Positions 45,007-57,494 of a stretch of DNA of 64,000 bases are shown piece after piece. Every line of letters starts with the position of its first letter. The first letter of the stretch is position 1. The notes below the pieces were generated by a model. It ran no database searches. It worked only from the letters and a program-made list of their open reading frames with translations, and was not told where the DNA came from. A program made the position numbers and the translations under genes. Source of the DNA: Rhizoctonia solani (Eukaryota > Basidiomycota > Agaricomycetes > Cantharellales > Ceratobasidiaceae); the NCBI RefSeq assembly GCF_016906535.1, contig NC_057374.1, forward strand, positions 2,099,076 through 2,163,075, in the 5' to 3' direction.

Positions 45007-47571
45007 ATGTCCGTTCGCTTGTCCAACCCTATCAAAAAGAGCCACCCTCCGGTGGATGCCCGAACAGCTGATTCAGTCTGCAAAGATATTGCTAAACACG
45101 TTACTATCCAGGATATCCCCAATCAGGTGTTTGCCGAAGCCTATCTCTCTGGATCTTCTCGTCAGCCTAAAATATGGACTTCCGCGGAGCAACGATTAGT
45201 AAAGCGTATTCAGGATACACCACAGGGACAGGGGAAGACACTATTCTCTGGCTATGCGCCACTACTTCGCTTGCTAAATTGTGTGAGCGAACAAACCTTC
45301 CAACAACTGCAACACGAAACTAGGCGGAAAGCTCTTGTCTTCCATTCTGGTGATAAGTGCCGGGTAATGAATCCATTCACTGCACAGGATCGTTGCCCAG
45401 ATATTGTTACAATATGGGTTGAATCGCAGGTCTTTCCACAGATTGATTGTGAGTGTCACCAGTCGCAACCAAGCCTATCTGACAGATTGTCTGAAGACCC
45501 TGCGACGAATCAATTTCTGAAATTTACCTGGTGTGAACTTGCTACGATTGGAGAAGCCAAGATATCTGAGCACGGGAAGTACCAACTAACGAGCTACCTT
45601 CAGAACCATCTTCAGCTCCACCCCGAACTCAACGCGGTTTTGGCGTTTGCCGTTAGAGCAAATGGATACGCGCTATTTTATCACGATGCAGCTGTTTTTC
45701 ATCGCTCCAAGTTTAGCTGGGAACCGGGTCCATTGTATGCCTTCGTGCAAAAACTGTATGCTCAACCATTCCAAGATCCCTCAATGCGGCTATTGGACCC
45801 CAAGCTTCCGGCGTGGGCCACGCAAATCGGAAACGATGTCTATTTGTCCGAAACGCCACGCACTATTGCCGGCCCAGGTCAACGGCGGTATACAACCACA
45901 GCAGTAAACCTTGTCAACGATGAGTTGGTGTTCATCAAAGATATCTGGCGAGCCCAGAGTCGTTTTTTTTTCGAGGCGTTACTTTTTGAACAAGCCCATA
46001 GAGGAACTCTCTTGCCTGGTCTTATGGTGGTTCATTCTCACGGCTATATACCTTACGGGGATGGGGCGCACATTCGGACAACCCATCTCGGAATCGACTC
46101 CATCGGGGAGACCGATGGGAGGTACAAGATGAGAATGGTAACGAAAGATATTGGGCGCCCTCTGGGGGGCATCTGTTCGTTGCGCGAGCTCCTGTGTACC
46201 ATGTACGATGCGTGTGTCGGTACGTGGTCCCCCAAGCATAATAACGGCCATTGCTCAAAAGAAAGTAGTACAACGTAACTTATACCGCAAGTGTCAAATA
46301 TTACATCGCGACATTAGCGATGGTAACATCATGTTCGCGCCTTGCACTCATCAGTATCGGGAACGTTGTGCGAGGGGTGACGCCGAGGTAAAGTTTGTCA
46401 ACCAAGTGTTGGCGAAGGACATGTAAGTCAATGCAAGTTCTTCGGCGGAAGTAGGGGCTAATTGCAGTGTAGGAGTGTCGAGCCAGGGCCGACATGTTTA
46501 ATAATTGACCTGGGAAACGGTTCGGATTTGAAAATGAAGCGTGGCCAAGATGCATTGACGGAGCGGGCAGTGTGTTGACAGTCCATATGCGCTCAACTAT
46601 GGTCTAACAAACGTTCGTAGGGGACCCCTAGATTCATTTCCCGTTCTGTTTCATCCGGAAAAATACTTCGCAAGGCAGATTATGACAGCCAAGGAGTGGT
46701 CATGCCGTCAATGGAAGGATCACTGGCCGATTATCGCCAATTCATGCACACTACCGAGTACCAGGTTGACGACAACCCTGGTCCAACAACCAATGGCGAG
46801 ATAAAATTCTCACACCGGTTATTCCACGACGCCGAATCGACCTTTTGGGTTATCGTTTGGACTCTCGCTCGGTCAATTGGGGAAGGATCCCAGGTGGAAA
46901 CGGAACCTGAAGATGATTTCCGCGAGTTTTTCCACACGATGTATAGGCACCACCCTGGACGCGGAACCAATGACTCCCGCTCAAAAATATGCTCCAAGTC
47001 TCTGGAATATTGGACTTCTATCCTTCACCCAGACCTTGCATCATTGGATCGGATGCTTCAAGCGATGTTCCTGTATATCAATCCTGAGTGGGCCTATCGA
47101 CCTGATTTAAACGCCGAACATGTGCACGAGGCCTTGATGCGACTATTGCTTGCTGAGATAGTTTGCATCGATGAAAGCGGAAAGGATATCTCTATTGTTA
47201 TTGGTGGGCGTCCGATCCCTCCTCCCCTTGACTACACGCCGTCACTACCTCCTAGCACCATTAGTTCTCTCTCTTTTGCTGTTTCTCGCGCGCAATCAAA
47301 TAGCTCTAAAGAACCTCAAACTACCAACTCAAACAGGTCCGGTTTGGAGAGCCTCAAACATTTAAAAAAGCGCAGCAAACCTCCTGCTGAACCACATGTA
47401 TTCGATCTAGGCCACAGCATGCAAGAGCTCTCATTAGGATCTGATCACAAAATCGTGCCCAGTCTTGAAGAGTCTGTACGTCGTAGTCAGCTGAGGGCGA
47501 AAGGGAAGTTACTCGTCTGGGACAAAAAATCTTGCAATCTGCAGGCTCCAAAATTGGACATTACTCTATAA
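45007..47571 (+). CDS. FunK1-type fungal protein kinase
   Basis: 805 aa in four exons: 45007-46219, 46266-46422, 46473-46569, 46621-47571; introns 46-51 nt, GT-AG, frames kept. The kinase core is split over exons 2-4: ILHRDISDGNIMF (catalytic loop with Asp and Asn), LIIDLGNGSDL (the DFG equivalent, here DLG) and GTPRFISRSV (activation segment end), then LFHDAESTFWVIVWTLAR, a block typical of the FunK1 family found in multicopy in Agaricomycetes. Exon 1 supplies a long N-terminal region with TWCELATIGEAK-like and FIKDIWRA motifs of the same family. The C-terminal 150 residues are Ser/Pro-rich and probably disordered. The substrate is unknown. The gene looks intact. Confidence 0.88.
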
Positions 47572-48576
47572 TTTCCTGGACAAGAGAACGTCGCCCATCT
47601 TCTGACATGGTACGCCATAGACCAGTCTTGTTGATGATCGGCCGACGGTTGGTGTCGAACAGCAGAGTTTGATGCCTTTGTTTTCTTTTTTCTTTTAGAA
47701 AATGGATGTATTTAGAACATGAATGCTGACCCATACTTAATCTTCTACAAATTTGATGGTTGAGTTATGCGTCAAGCATTCAGCAAGCGGCAGCTGGAAT
47801 AGAGACAATTTCTTGGATCAATTGTTCTAACACCTTACAGCAAATCGTGGGTGAGATAAATCGCAAACTGTTGACTGTATACATTCCTTGATTTTGGTCT
47901 GGTTGGCGAGAAAATGCGCGTCTGTTAGCAACATGGGCCCAGCACTACACAAAAAGCTTGCGTCCGTGGGTTAAGTGGTGGGCGATTGCTGTTGCCAACT
48001 TTAAATTCAGTGTTATCATTGTTATTGAAGTCTGCAAGCGGCGCTTACCTATGGTTGGCAATGAGTGATTAGACTTCCAATGACAAGCGCTTATAGTCAT
48101 CTGGCTTCCAACTGCCACCTTTGTTCACATGTATTATGCGCCCAGCAAGAAGTGGGGTCTGCTTGACTCTGCCTTGCACAAAGTGACAAAAGGAGTCAAT
48201 CAGGCCGTGCAACGCCAGAGCCCACTTTGAACCTTAAGCATGATATCCAGCCCTCCAACCCTCGTCCATGCGGATCAGCTCAGCCACGGGCTTCCAATAC
48301 AGCTTCTCGTAATATATCAACCAGTCCAAGACGCATTCATTCGTATTGAATATATACTTGACCCATTGAACATCGCTTAATCGGCTCAAGCTATGTTCAC
48401 CGCTGAGGCCAGAGTTCGTTGTGGTTTTTGGGTCTAGAAACCCAATTAAACCAAATAAGGAAAGCCCTTCAGGCACGGTGGTAGCCTGTTTTTTTACGTG
48501 TTGACTGGCAGGCGCTCCGTCCTCCAAAAATTTCTTGATCACGACAACCAACACCCTTGGTCAAGTTTTTTCATCA
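47572..48576. other. Intergenic region with one unassigned minus-strand frame
   Basis: About 1 kb. A 106-codon minus-strand frame (48554-48234) contains FGLIGFLDPKTTTNSG and a Trp/Tyr-rich tail (WLIYYEKLYWKPVAEL), but I recognise no family, and no further exons were found. Otherwise no gene or repeat. Confidence 0.3.
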
Positions 48577-51299
48577 ATGTTTAATAAGTACAAGCAGGTA
48601 CCGCCTCAAGACCAAGAGCTTGCGACGTAAGTGATACTAGTCTCATGCGTTTGAATCATAATTTATGTGTTCAGTATTCCACGTCATATGGACGTGAGCG
48701 CTGTCCATGCGGTGAATTTTGCGGCACCTCCCATTGTGCCTTCATACCATAGGTAAGAAATATGCACAATTATATATTCAAGTGACTTGACCCGACACTA
48801 GTGGCAAAGTGCCTACATTTTCCGCACCTTATCCGTACGATCCAGGCTACTATATATGTAGCGAGTATAAATCACATAACCACATACGAGAGTCCACTTC
48901 AGCTATATGGTCCGATTATGACAAATGGACGGAATACGTACATCCTAACGGCTCACTCTACTGGACATGCTCTGCATACCCTGGCCAAGTCGTATCTGAC
49001 GTGAAGCCACCCCTCTCTTCCTTGGACACCCGCGCCCCAAGCACGATATCCAGAATCATGGATGGGTTAGGGGAGGTGCCTCTGGTTCAAGACTACCATA
49101 ATTGGGAGATATACACCGACGGGATTTCGTGTGTGTATATTGACCACGGCTCTCGGACGGCTAGCAATGGGTTCGAATCGCTCAGCAGCTTCAGATCTCA
49201 GATACAGAAGCTCCAGGTGAGTATAGATATCGAGTCCAGTAAGTCAAGCGTATTTTCAAGACGAGTTTCTTACGCCTTTTACTCAGAAGTCAAGCTCGAG
49301 GCCGCGTACTGGACTTACATGCAGTCTCACCCGAACCACAGAGAGTTGCCCGAAGGTGCTATTGACGATACAACTGAGGCTCTGGTCTGGTGTCATGCAG
49401 GCAAGTATACCGTTTCAACTTGTAGACCAGTTGAGGTTGATCTTCGCACGCTTGTCCAGATCGAGTGCTTTTCAAATATTCGAATGCGCCTTTTTCTCAG
49501 GAAGATGCCCGAGAGATGACTGAACTAATCAAAACAGTGGCAGGTAGGTTAAGCTGAGTGTCTATTCGGATAAATATACTTAATAATTCCAGATTTGAAA
49601 CGGTCTACCCTCAAAACTTGGTACTGTGCAACTATATTGCGCGCTATCTGTTCGTTTTGCTTATCCTCCTGGTTATCTTACCCTGAATATCTGGACACAG
49701 GTAATAGTCGGCTGGTGTCTCACTATGGTCAAAATGATGCGCGAGAAGTTCGGCGAAGGGAAAAGGCCGAAGAAGTTGAATCGACTTTGCCGTACGATTC
49801 GGTTCGGCATAAAATTGGCTGGTATTTCGTAACGTTCCTTCTCCTTGGCGTTCCCGACCGGTACTTGAGGCGTATCAACAATGTCGTACGTATACTCGTA
49901 CCTGCCTGATCAAATTTATGCTGATATTCTTGCCTACTAGGACCGTACCCACTCAGGAGACGGTGTCAATACTCTGAGATGGCGAACGTTTCTTAAATTG
50001 TTATGTAAAGAATGGACCGATAGCAATCTGTTGGTGAGATCTGGTGTGGAGTTAGTGTTCAAGCTTACTGACATTGAATGAAGGCAACTGTGCTCGTCTC
50101 GTAAGTGGGAATTTTCAAAAGCATACACCACTCCTTACAGCTTTTTTATAGGGCCACGGTGGCGTTCCTGGCAATTCAAGGAATCAGTGGAATTACCGTC
50201 ATTGCAAGTATTGTAGCCGCCCTACATGCGCTTAGCTCGGTACTCTGTGGCATGTTTCTCGTTTCCAGTCATCAGGACCGTGTCGAAAGCTACGGTATCA
50301 CTGGGGTATGTTATGTTGCATAGCCTTAGGGATGACCATGGCTAATACATAATTGAACGTCAGTTGACCTATTTTACGCGGGCCAAATCACGTAGCACTG
50401 GTACTGTCCGTCCCCTGGCAGTCATTCTTAGTCTCCCGATCTCGTTTATGCTCTGGGGTATGGTATGGTTCATATTCGCGGTCGTCAGCTGCGCATATAA
50501 GTTTCCGCAAGGCGGCGAGGCTAATCAATTTCCCACCACTGCGGTTCGAGTAACGTCTTTCGTGTTCCTCTGTGCACTTTTAGTCATAGGGGCCGTCCTC
50601 CTGTGGTTTTATCGTGGGATTTGGGGAATGCCATTCCCAGTCGAACAGCAGACTCAGTCTCAGTCTACAACAGCTCACATGGTCACCGAACAGGGTGGAA
50701 ATCCACCTATGATGTATTCCGGTGATCAGTCTTGGGCAACGCCATTCGCTATACCGGTGTCCCAGGCTGTTCCGCTTCATGCTGGGCCAGTAGCCGCTGT
50801 CGGCACGGCTGGGCCTTCTGAAATGCCCGAGATGAATGCACAGATACGCCCTCCACACCCTCCGCCACCAATTGGTCCCGTAGCGGCAGCTCACTTTCCT
50901 CCCTATGGTCAACCAAGCAAGGCCGCTCCGGTGAACAATACAGTAGTCAACGCTTGTCTCCGGCCTCCCATTTCCACGTCGACGGCATTAGCCCCTCCCC
51001 CAAGCTATACTCCGCCTCCGCCTCCAGCACCTTCTACAAAATCATCGGGATCTAAACTCTTACTCAACCTTATCGATAAGGAGGCATGGTTTACTGCTAT
51101 ACATACCCAACCAAGCTACGATCAGCTACTAATTGATATTCGGCGAGAGGCAGAAAAGTATGGGGAAGTTCAAGATATCTCAATTCCCAGATACGGTTCG
51201 CTTGCTCATGCTCAGATTACATTTGGTTCTCAAGCTGCGGCTGGTAACGCATTTATTGCGTTTCAGGAAAGTGGTTTGTTGGGACATCAGGTGACTTAA
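48577..51299 (+). CDS. WW-domain multi-pass membrane protein with a C-terminal RRM/UHM-like segment
   Basis: 751 aa in ten exons: 48577-48626, 48675-48752, 48802-49238, 49287-49400, 49460-49543, 49593-49885, 49941-50033, 50084-50100, 50152-50305, 50364-51299. All joins keep frame; intron 49401-49459 has a GC donor. A WW-like domain lies near residues 80-105 (WTEYVHPNGSLYWTC). Then follow WCHADRVLFKYSNAPFSQ and AREMTELIKTV blocks, and about four hydrophobic spans (WYFVTFLLLG; ATVAFLAIQG to CGMFLV; PLAVILSLPISFMLWGMVW; VRVTSFVFLCALLVIGAVL). This layout is common among uncharacterised proteins of this fungal group. A long Pro-rich linker leads to an unusual end with EKYGEVQDISIPR and a hydrophobic QITFGS block that resembles an RRM/U2AF-homology fold. 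Function unknown; WW suggests proline-ligand binding at a membrane. Confidence 0.75.
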
Positions 51300-52524
51300 G
51301 CAACGAGGTAATACGAAAGGATCCGGATGTCTCTCTGTTTGGTTGTAAACCCTTGTTGTTTTGTGAGATATTCCTTGGACACAGGCTCAGTTATATCCCA
51401 TTAACTCCAGTCAAATATGAATGCCATTCAGCCGTAGATCTCTGATATTTCTCATGTCTCTCATATCAATTGATGGATCCGAGACATCCGACAGCACGGG
51501 GATAATTTCTGTATCCCAGAGCATCCAAGACACTAGTCACACACGTACAAACAACTTGCTTATATGCACAAACAACTCACCTATATCCATACTTACCCCT
51601 ATGTCATTGCGGACTCAGATGTCATGCTCCATCTTGTTTTTATGTTTACACTTGTCCTCAATGCAGTTGATTTTGTGTTTATATATGTATCTACGCCTGT
51701 CATTTGCCAATAGTATAAAATTGAAACTGCCTTCATATGTACTTGATATCTTGCTGTCCCGCACTAGTTTATGGCCCGTGTTGTATATAGCGTAACAGTG
51801 CCATGCCCAATCCCTGCAACCAATACCTTGTTGTCAATTGACACAGAATTAACAAAATGCCCAAGTGACTACCAAAGACAGAAACAAATCCTATATATCT
51901 AAGCTCATCTATATAAATAGGTCCAATATACATGGGTTTGCCACACGGCGCCACACCGGAGGAGATGTTGGGACTGTGGGATAAAATGCATATGCTTAGG
52001 TGAGCGTGATGTGAGAGATATTAGAGATATCAGAGATCTGTGGCTAAATGACATTCATCTTTGACTGGGGCTAATACTGTTTTCGACGTCCCGGCGCTTG
52101 TTTTTCGATCAGCACAAACTTTTGATAACCGCAGTAAGCTTCAGTATCGTCCTGACCATATGCGCAGCCCCTCATTTGGGCAAGTTCGTAGGTAAATTGG
52201 AGGCGTGCTGATACAGCCTCGGATACAGATAACAAGGGATTTAGGAAGCAACAGACAGATATGGACGTTTCGAAGGATTTGAGAGTTTAGAACCTCTGGC
52301 TTCGTCCGAGGCTAATGTGCAATTCAATTCAAACAACTGATTGGTGCATATGAGAGGTTTTGATCACGTAAAAGTGGTAATTTACTGCTCATCACTACTC
52401 AAAAAGATGAGTGTGCCTGAGTGGTCATCAAGGGGTAGCTGACTTGCTGCGCCCGTTGTCTCGTCACAGGTGCTCAGTGCTTCTCGGCTTCAGCGTATCC
52501 GCCAAAGTAGCCGACGACATAATA
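51300..52524. other. Intergenic region downstream of the WW gene
   Basis: About 1.2 kb, AT-rich, no supported gene, RNA or repeat. Confidence 0.4.
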
Positions 52525-53290
52525 CTAATCAATCCATACAGGCCCAGGATGACTCAAAAGTACTGCACGAGGCTTGTACCCCATTTGCTGCATCCTATAC
52601 AATACGGACCGATGAACATAGGTAGGAAATTGTTTTTGGTTGTGAATCGTTAGAGGTCTTCCGAAGTTGACTCTAGACGGGCTTGTCAGTAGACTAAAAT
52701 ACAGACGAGAATCAATCGGAGTGGCGTACGAGAGCCAAGAACGCCAAGAACTATCATGTATGCGATATCTCGTCGGCAAAATCTCCGAGATCCACCATAG
52801 CCACATTCGCGATAGTTGATCATGAAGCGACTGAACTACATCTTTTTCGTCCTCATTCGTACCTAACCGGACCTATTAATTGGGAAACAGGTTAGAAAGG
52901 TTGGGAAGAATGATATCAACGGTTCTTGTGTCCAGTCTTTTATTCAGATGTCTTACCCCAGGATGCGCAGTACCATCCACTGTTATGTCAACGACCTTCG
53001 GTTCGGGTGGCGTAGGAACCCTGATGACCGGCCAAAGAGTGGCTGGGTTCAGTCCTATCGTGTCAAGTTTTGAGGAATCAAAGAGGATGCCAGTGTCATT
53101 GAGGAAGCATTCGCGAATCACCCATCGGAGCGGGATACGCGCCAGGTCGTTGGGTGTTTCAATCGAGACAGAGCCTCCACCAACGTCGCAGTGCGCACCC
53201 GCAAACCAAACCTCTGGAAGATACACTTGGTTGATGCCGGATAGACGACGAAGAATTAGACACAGCGTACCATTGACATCTGTCTGATGG
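52525..53290 (-). pseudogene. Truncated DUF2235 hydrolase paralogue (C-terminal half)
   Basis: Read on the minus strand, the segment repeats the C-terminal part of the gene at 55116-57214 in inverted orientation: EVWFAGAHCDVGGG, TPNDLARIPLRWVIREC, NDTGILFDSS, IGLNPATLWPV, then after an intron MWLWWISEILP, VNFGRPLTIHNQ and a GPVWID end. The intron before EVWFAGAH is preserved. The N-terminal half with the nucleophile motif GFSRG is absent: similarity starts at about 53290 (TDVNG, equivalent to VNTNIK). One change is C for G in GAHGDVGGG. It is probably a dead duplicate. Confidence 0.8.
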
Positions 53291-53314
53291 TGTAGAAAGA
53301 CGTAGAATGTAATG

Positions 53315-53600
53315 TACTGTTCTGTAATCGAGTCAAGTGGGTGACTCACCCAATGTATGCGCAGTACGCGCAAGCGTACGCGTAAGTCATACCTGTAGAG
53401 TATAAAAGGGCCTTGTTCAAGCCCCAAATACTCATCTCATCCCACTCTTGTATTTACTCGGTCATTACTTGTATTCTAATCTACTACTTTTATATAGAAA
53501 TCGAATTCGTATTTCTACACCGAGCAGGTGTCGCTCTTCTCAATCGCAGTGTTCTAATCTCTTAGGAGAGAATATAAAACATAATACAGGTTATCCTAGA
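53315..53600. repeat. Possible solo LTR next to the truncated DUF2235 copy
   Basis: Starts TGTTCTGTAATCGAG, contains the palindromic AGTGGGTGACTCACCC, an ACGCGCAAGCGTACGCG stretch and TATAAAAGGGCC (about 53402-53413), and runs into CT-rich sequence. The layout (short inverted core, TATA, start region) resembles a Copia-type LTR. No second copy exists in the window and no duplication was found, so this is tentative. Confidence 0.35.
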
Positions 53601-54685
53601 TTACTTCACCTAGCTTGAACATATGATTTCAGCGCAGCATTACGCACCACGTTTGCTATGGGGGGTGACCCACGGCCAGCTACTTCTCATCAAACGCTGC
53701 CGTGTACGCACTGCACCGGAGACACAATCGACTGGCTCATAGGCCTTGCCTATTCCCTTATTTCACACCCTAGCCTTACTCAGCGCCTGCAATAATTGAG
53801 GGAGAGTCTCACTCGTGCCTCGGTTCTCCGGTCTTCTTCCAGCGCTTGGCGCCGGATAACCCCACTCCCTCCGGTTCTGGGTGGTACGCCATTCATTGGC
53901 AAATGCCTTGAGCTCATCTCTACGCTTTGCGCAAGTGAAGACTAGCAGCAGAGGCCAAGAGTTGAGGTTGTTGGAATCTAACAAGTTGAGCATGGGCATG
54001 GGCCACCAAATTATATAGGGTCGAAAATAATATTGTAATTGCTCCTTTGTGGTATAGCGTCAATAAAAGTGCAACAAGGCTGATTTGCTCGACCTGTACT
54101 TATCCTTCTTTTTAATATCATAAATTTTATAGTCGTTGTGAGCCCAGGCCTTATAGTGCGACTTTCTAACTACAGAGTGATGGGACGCGAGTCAGAGAAG
54201 ATAGAAAAGAGGGTAGTCCTGACATTGGGCGACACAACTATACTAGAGATGTGGATGACTATACGGACGTACTACGGGCTGTAACTACGGTGTAATACAA
54301 ACATAGGTACAACATATTAACGTAGTTAGATGGCGAGACATTTTGTGCGCCAGAAATGTTCCAGGAGTGCGTGGAGATTCATGATTACGGGTGTTCTCGT
54401 GTGGGGTTGGGAGTATACGAGAGTGGAAAGATGGGCACTCTGTTGTAGAATTAACTGATCGCAATTCCACATCAATTTATTCTATTACCACAATGACAAT
54501 TGGGATATGTCTAAATTGTTCAAAACTTTATCAGGTAGAGTAATTACAAAAGTCTTTTTGCGATCAAAATAGTCTGAAATGTGTTGAACCCCTGATCAAA
54601 TGATTGTGCTATTTTCAAATCATGATGGCGCTTCGAAAATGTCCGGCCCTTTTGCCGATGTAGTCAGCGCGAAGTAGCTCCATGC
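53601..54685. other. Intergenic, no supported gene
   Basis: A minus-strand frame of 78 codons (53999-53763) begins MPMLNLLDSNNLNSW but shows no domain, signal peptide or exon partners. Otherwise the stretch is AT-rich and empty. Confidence 0.35.
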
Positions 54686-54779
54686 GTCTAACTAAGCTTT
54701 TTAGCGCCCAATAGATTGCGGGTAGCACAGGCTTCCAGCGCTACCAGTATTTAGTGGGCGCTAAAAAGCCTAGTTAGAC
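54686..54779. repeat. MITE-like hairpin, 94 bp
   Basis: GTCTAACTAAGCTTTTTAGC-GCCCA (54686-54710) and its reverse complement at 54755-54779 differ at one base (A/G) over 25. The 44-bp loop itself contains GGTAGC…GCTACC. No target duplication is evident. A solitary GTCTAA recurs near 54844. Confidence 0.6.
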
Positions 54780-55115
54780 GGTGAGGTTGTGGTGGGCGCT
54801 GGCGAGTATTTTGGCTTCTTTCTGAGCAAACTAGCTCTGTGCGTCTAAGCAAACGCCACGTCATGTACATAAGCGGAACAGTACACATATAGAGTAGTAA
54901 AAAGAACAGCGAGGCGTAAATGCGCGCGTACGCCTCGCCTAACGAAGCCTTATCACGCTTGTTACATGTGTATGCCTGGGACAAGGGTATGACCATCGCG
55001 CATGACAGTTGGACTATATATGAACCAATGAAGCTATGGGCGCCTGTCCGCAACCACCGCTGGTGCCCTTCAAACATATTCCTTATATCACCTTAGAGCG
55101 GCGAGTAGCTAGAAC

Positions 55116-57214
55116 ATGCTCCTCTTGTCGTACTTGACTCGGCCTCGTCGACTATGGCAAACCTTGCTGCCCATAAACCTACGACAGCCCAAGGTGATGT
55201 TGCTGTACAGTGGTCTACATTCAGCTCCCTCACCTCAGGCTACTGTCCCACACCCCACATCTAACTCGAGCTCAAAAGAGCCCCTAGTCGTACCAGTGCC
55301 TGAGACTCGCGAGGGCCGAACCTTGGTTCTATGCTTTGATGGGACGGGCGCGCAGTTTGATGAGGATGTGAGTACTAATCTCCAATTTTGTTGAATCTAC
55401 AATAACAGATATCCCAGAACTCGAATATTGTTCGACTGTTCCAAATGTTGCACAAGGGCGAACCACTGAAGCAGAAGGTCCGCAAGTTAACATATCTAGC
55501 CGCTGCGAAATCTCAGTTTGGATTCACTAGATTTACTACCAAGCTGGTATCGGTACTGGAATAACAACCAGCGGCTCAGCCAACAAGTACGTCAATGAGT
55601 TCTATGGCCTTGTAGATGCAGCCTTCGCAAATGGACTTCCGATCCATGTTCAAGGCATGTGGGATTAGGCGCTAATCCATTAGTGCCAATCTTCTGATGT
55701 TGATCTGAACAGGCGGATACGAGTTTCTTATGAATAACTGTGCGTAAATCAGCGTCAGCTATTCAAACGAACCTAGCCTATTCTTTTCTGTGCGTTTAAT
55801 AGACAAGAAAGGCGATAGAATCTCATTGTTTGGTTTCTCCCGAGGCGCATACACCGCTCGCGCGTTGGCGGGGATGCTCAGCAAGGCATATCCTGATATT
55901 GTCTCATTCCATACCTACCTAAATTGTGATCATATAGGTCGGTCTTCTTCCGTCACATAACTACGAACAAATTAAGTTCGCCTATCGGCATTTCAAACAA
56001 GACGACGTAAAAGGAAGAAAGCAGTCTGAAGAGTTCATGAAGGCATTCTCAATTAAAGTGAAGGTTGATTTTGTGGGCGTTTTTGACACGGTCGGAAGCG
56101 TTGGTACGTATATACCTACGCTAAATTTCTTTTAATTTTGACAAAATTATGAATGATGCATAGGTTTTGTCCATCGCGAGCTTCCGTTTACCAGGTCCAA
56201 CTCCTTGATCCGTGTATTCCGGCACGCGTTGGCGCTTGACGAGCGCCGAGCAAACTTTGATGCGAATCTCTGGAGTCGTTCCGCGAAATCAAGGGGAAAG
56301 CACTATGGGTGGATAGCCTGGATGAAGAGCCTTGTATGGAGAGACAACAATGCGAATCATGGCCAGGCTGAGGAGTGTGATGGTCCGGATAAGGACGATC
56401 AGTGGTACGGCCATGATTTCGGAAGGCCTGTCAACACCAATATAAAGGGTATACGGTACCTTATCCCTTGCCCTTCAACTCTCGTTGACTATGTTTATCT
56501 TATAGAGGTCTGGTTCGCCGGTGCGCACGGCGACGTTGGCGGGGGTGCAGTTCTAAACAGAACGCCCAACGACCTAGCGCGTATCCCCCTGCGATGGATG
56601 GTTCTCGAGTGCTTCCGTAACGACACCGGCATCCTCTTCAAAAGTGCCGAACTCAAAAAGATCGGACTGAACCCAGCCACTCTCATCAATTTCCCCGCCG
56701 TACCAGAACCTAAGTTGATCGGGTTGAACGAGGACGGCTCCCCACATTATGGAGGAGGTGACGCATGCAAATCAGCAGATGTGAGTACAGTCAGTGTCTC
56801 TCGTGAGTCTTTTCAAACGTGCCTCGACCAAAAAGGTCCTTTCAAGGATAACCGAGGACAAAAAGGATGCAATTCAGCCGACTCATGATCGGCTGGACAT
56901 AAGTTGGCAGAACCGCAATATAATGTGGTGGATATTGGAGCTACTTCCAATCAAGCAGTGGTATCAAAATAACGATGGTAATTGGGAGTCTCGGTGGAGG
57001 TAAGTTGCTTAGTATTGGCCATGTTTTGCGTTTTCGAGTCCTGACGAGATTGCCTAGATGGATGAATCTTGGGAGACCTCGAACAATTTATCGTCAAGAA
57101 TTTTCCAAGCCGCATGTCCATTGGTCGGTAGAGTATAGGAAGAGGCAACCGGAGAAAAAGTACAAACCTCTTGCAGGGCTGTTGGATTGGCCTGGACCTG
57201 AGTGGGTTGATTAG
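55116..57214 (+). CDS. DUF2235 alpha/beta hydrolase (Tle1-like phospholipase fold)
   Basis: 533 aa. Ten exons join in frame: 55116-55367, 55409-55477, 55531-55654, 55713-55739, 55803-55885, 55938-56103, 56164-56448, 56506-56780, 56836-56999, 57058-57214. Motifs: LVLCFDGTGAQFDED (start of the fold), NSNIVRLFQML, VYYQAGIGT-like IYYQAGIGT, the nucleophile elbow LFGFSRGAYTARALAGM (GxSxG with Ser), VDFVGVFDTVGS (acid region), RHALALDERRANF, and EVWFAGAHGDVGGG with the catalytic His. This is the DUF2235 family, which includes bacterial type VI lipase effectors; fungal members are uncharacterised hydrolases. Two introns (55655-55712, 55886-55937) have GC donors and one begins GTCCGC, so splice decay or mild degeneration is possible. 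An inverted truncated paralogue lies 2-4 kb upstream. Confidence 0.82.
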
Positions 57215-57494
57215 CGCTCTGCAATTATCAGGAAGCCAGCTACGTACAAAAACTGTAACCTTTTGAAAGTAGATTATGTTCAAGTAGATTATGTGCAAGT
57301 GTATAGATTGGCATGAAGGACTACTTCCTTGGACTTCAAACAGCACTGGGTGACTGATTGAACCACAGAAGGGGGTCAAAAGTCTTTTATTTTTCTCTGC
57401 TCTCACATAAGCTCATGCACTGTGTGGATGTATGCTTCTTGCTCTCATGTATATATGTATGTAAATCTGTAGAAATATCATGTAAATAGTACAG

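Noticed and set aside
53763..53999. 78-codon minus-strand frame as a small gene
   Set aside because: It has an ATG, but no signal peptide, domain, exon partner or repeat copy to support it.
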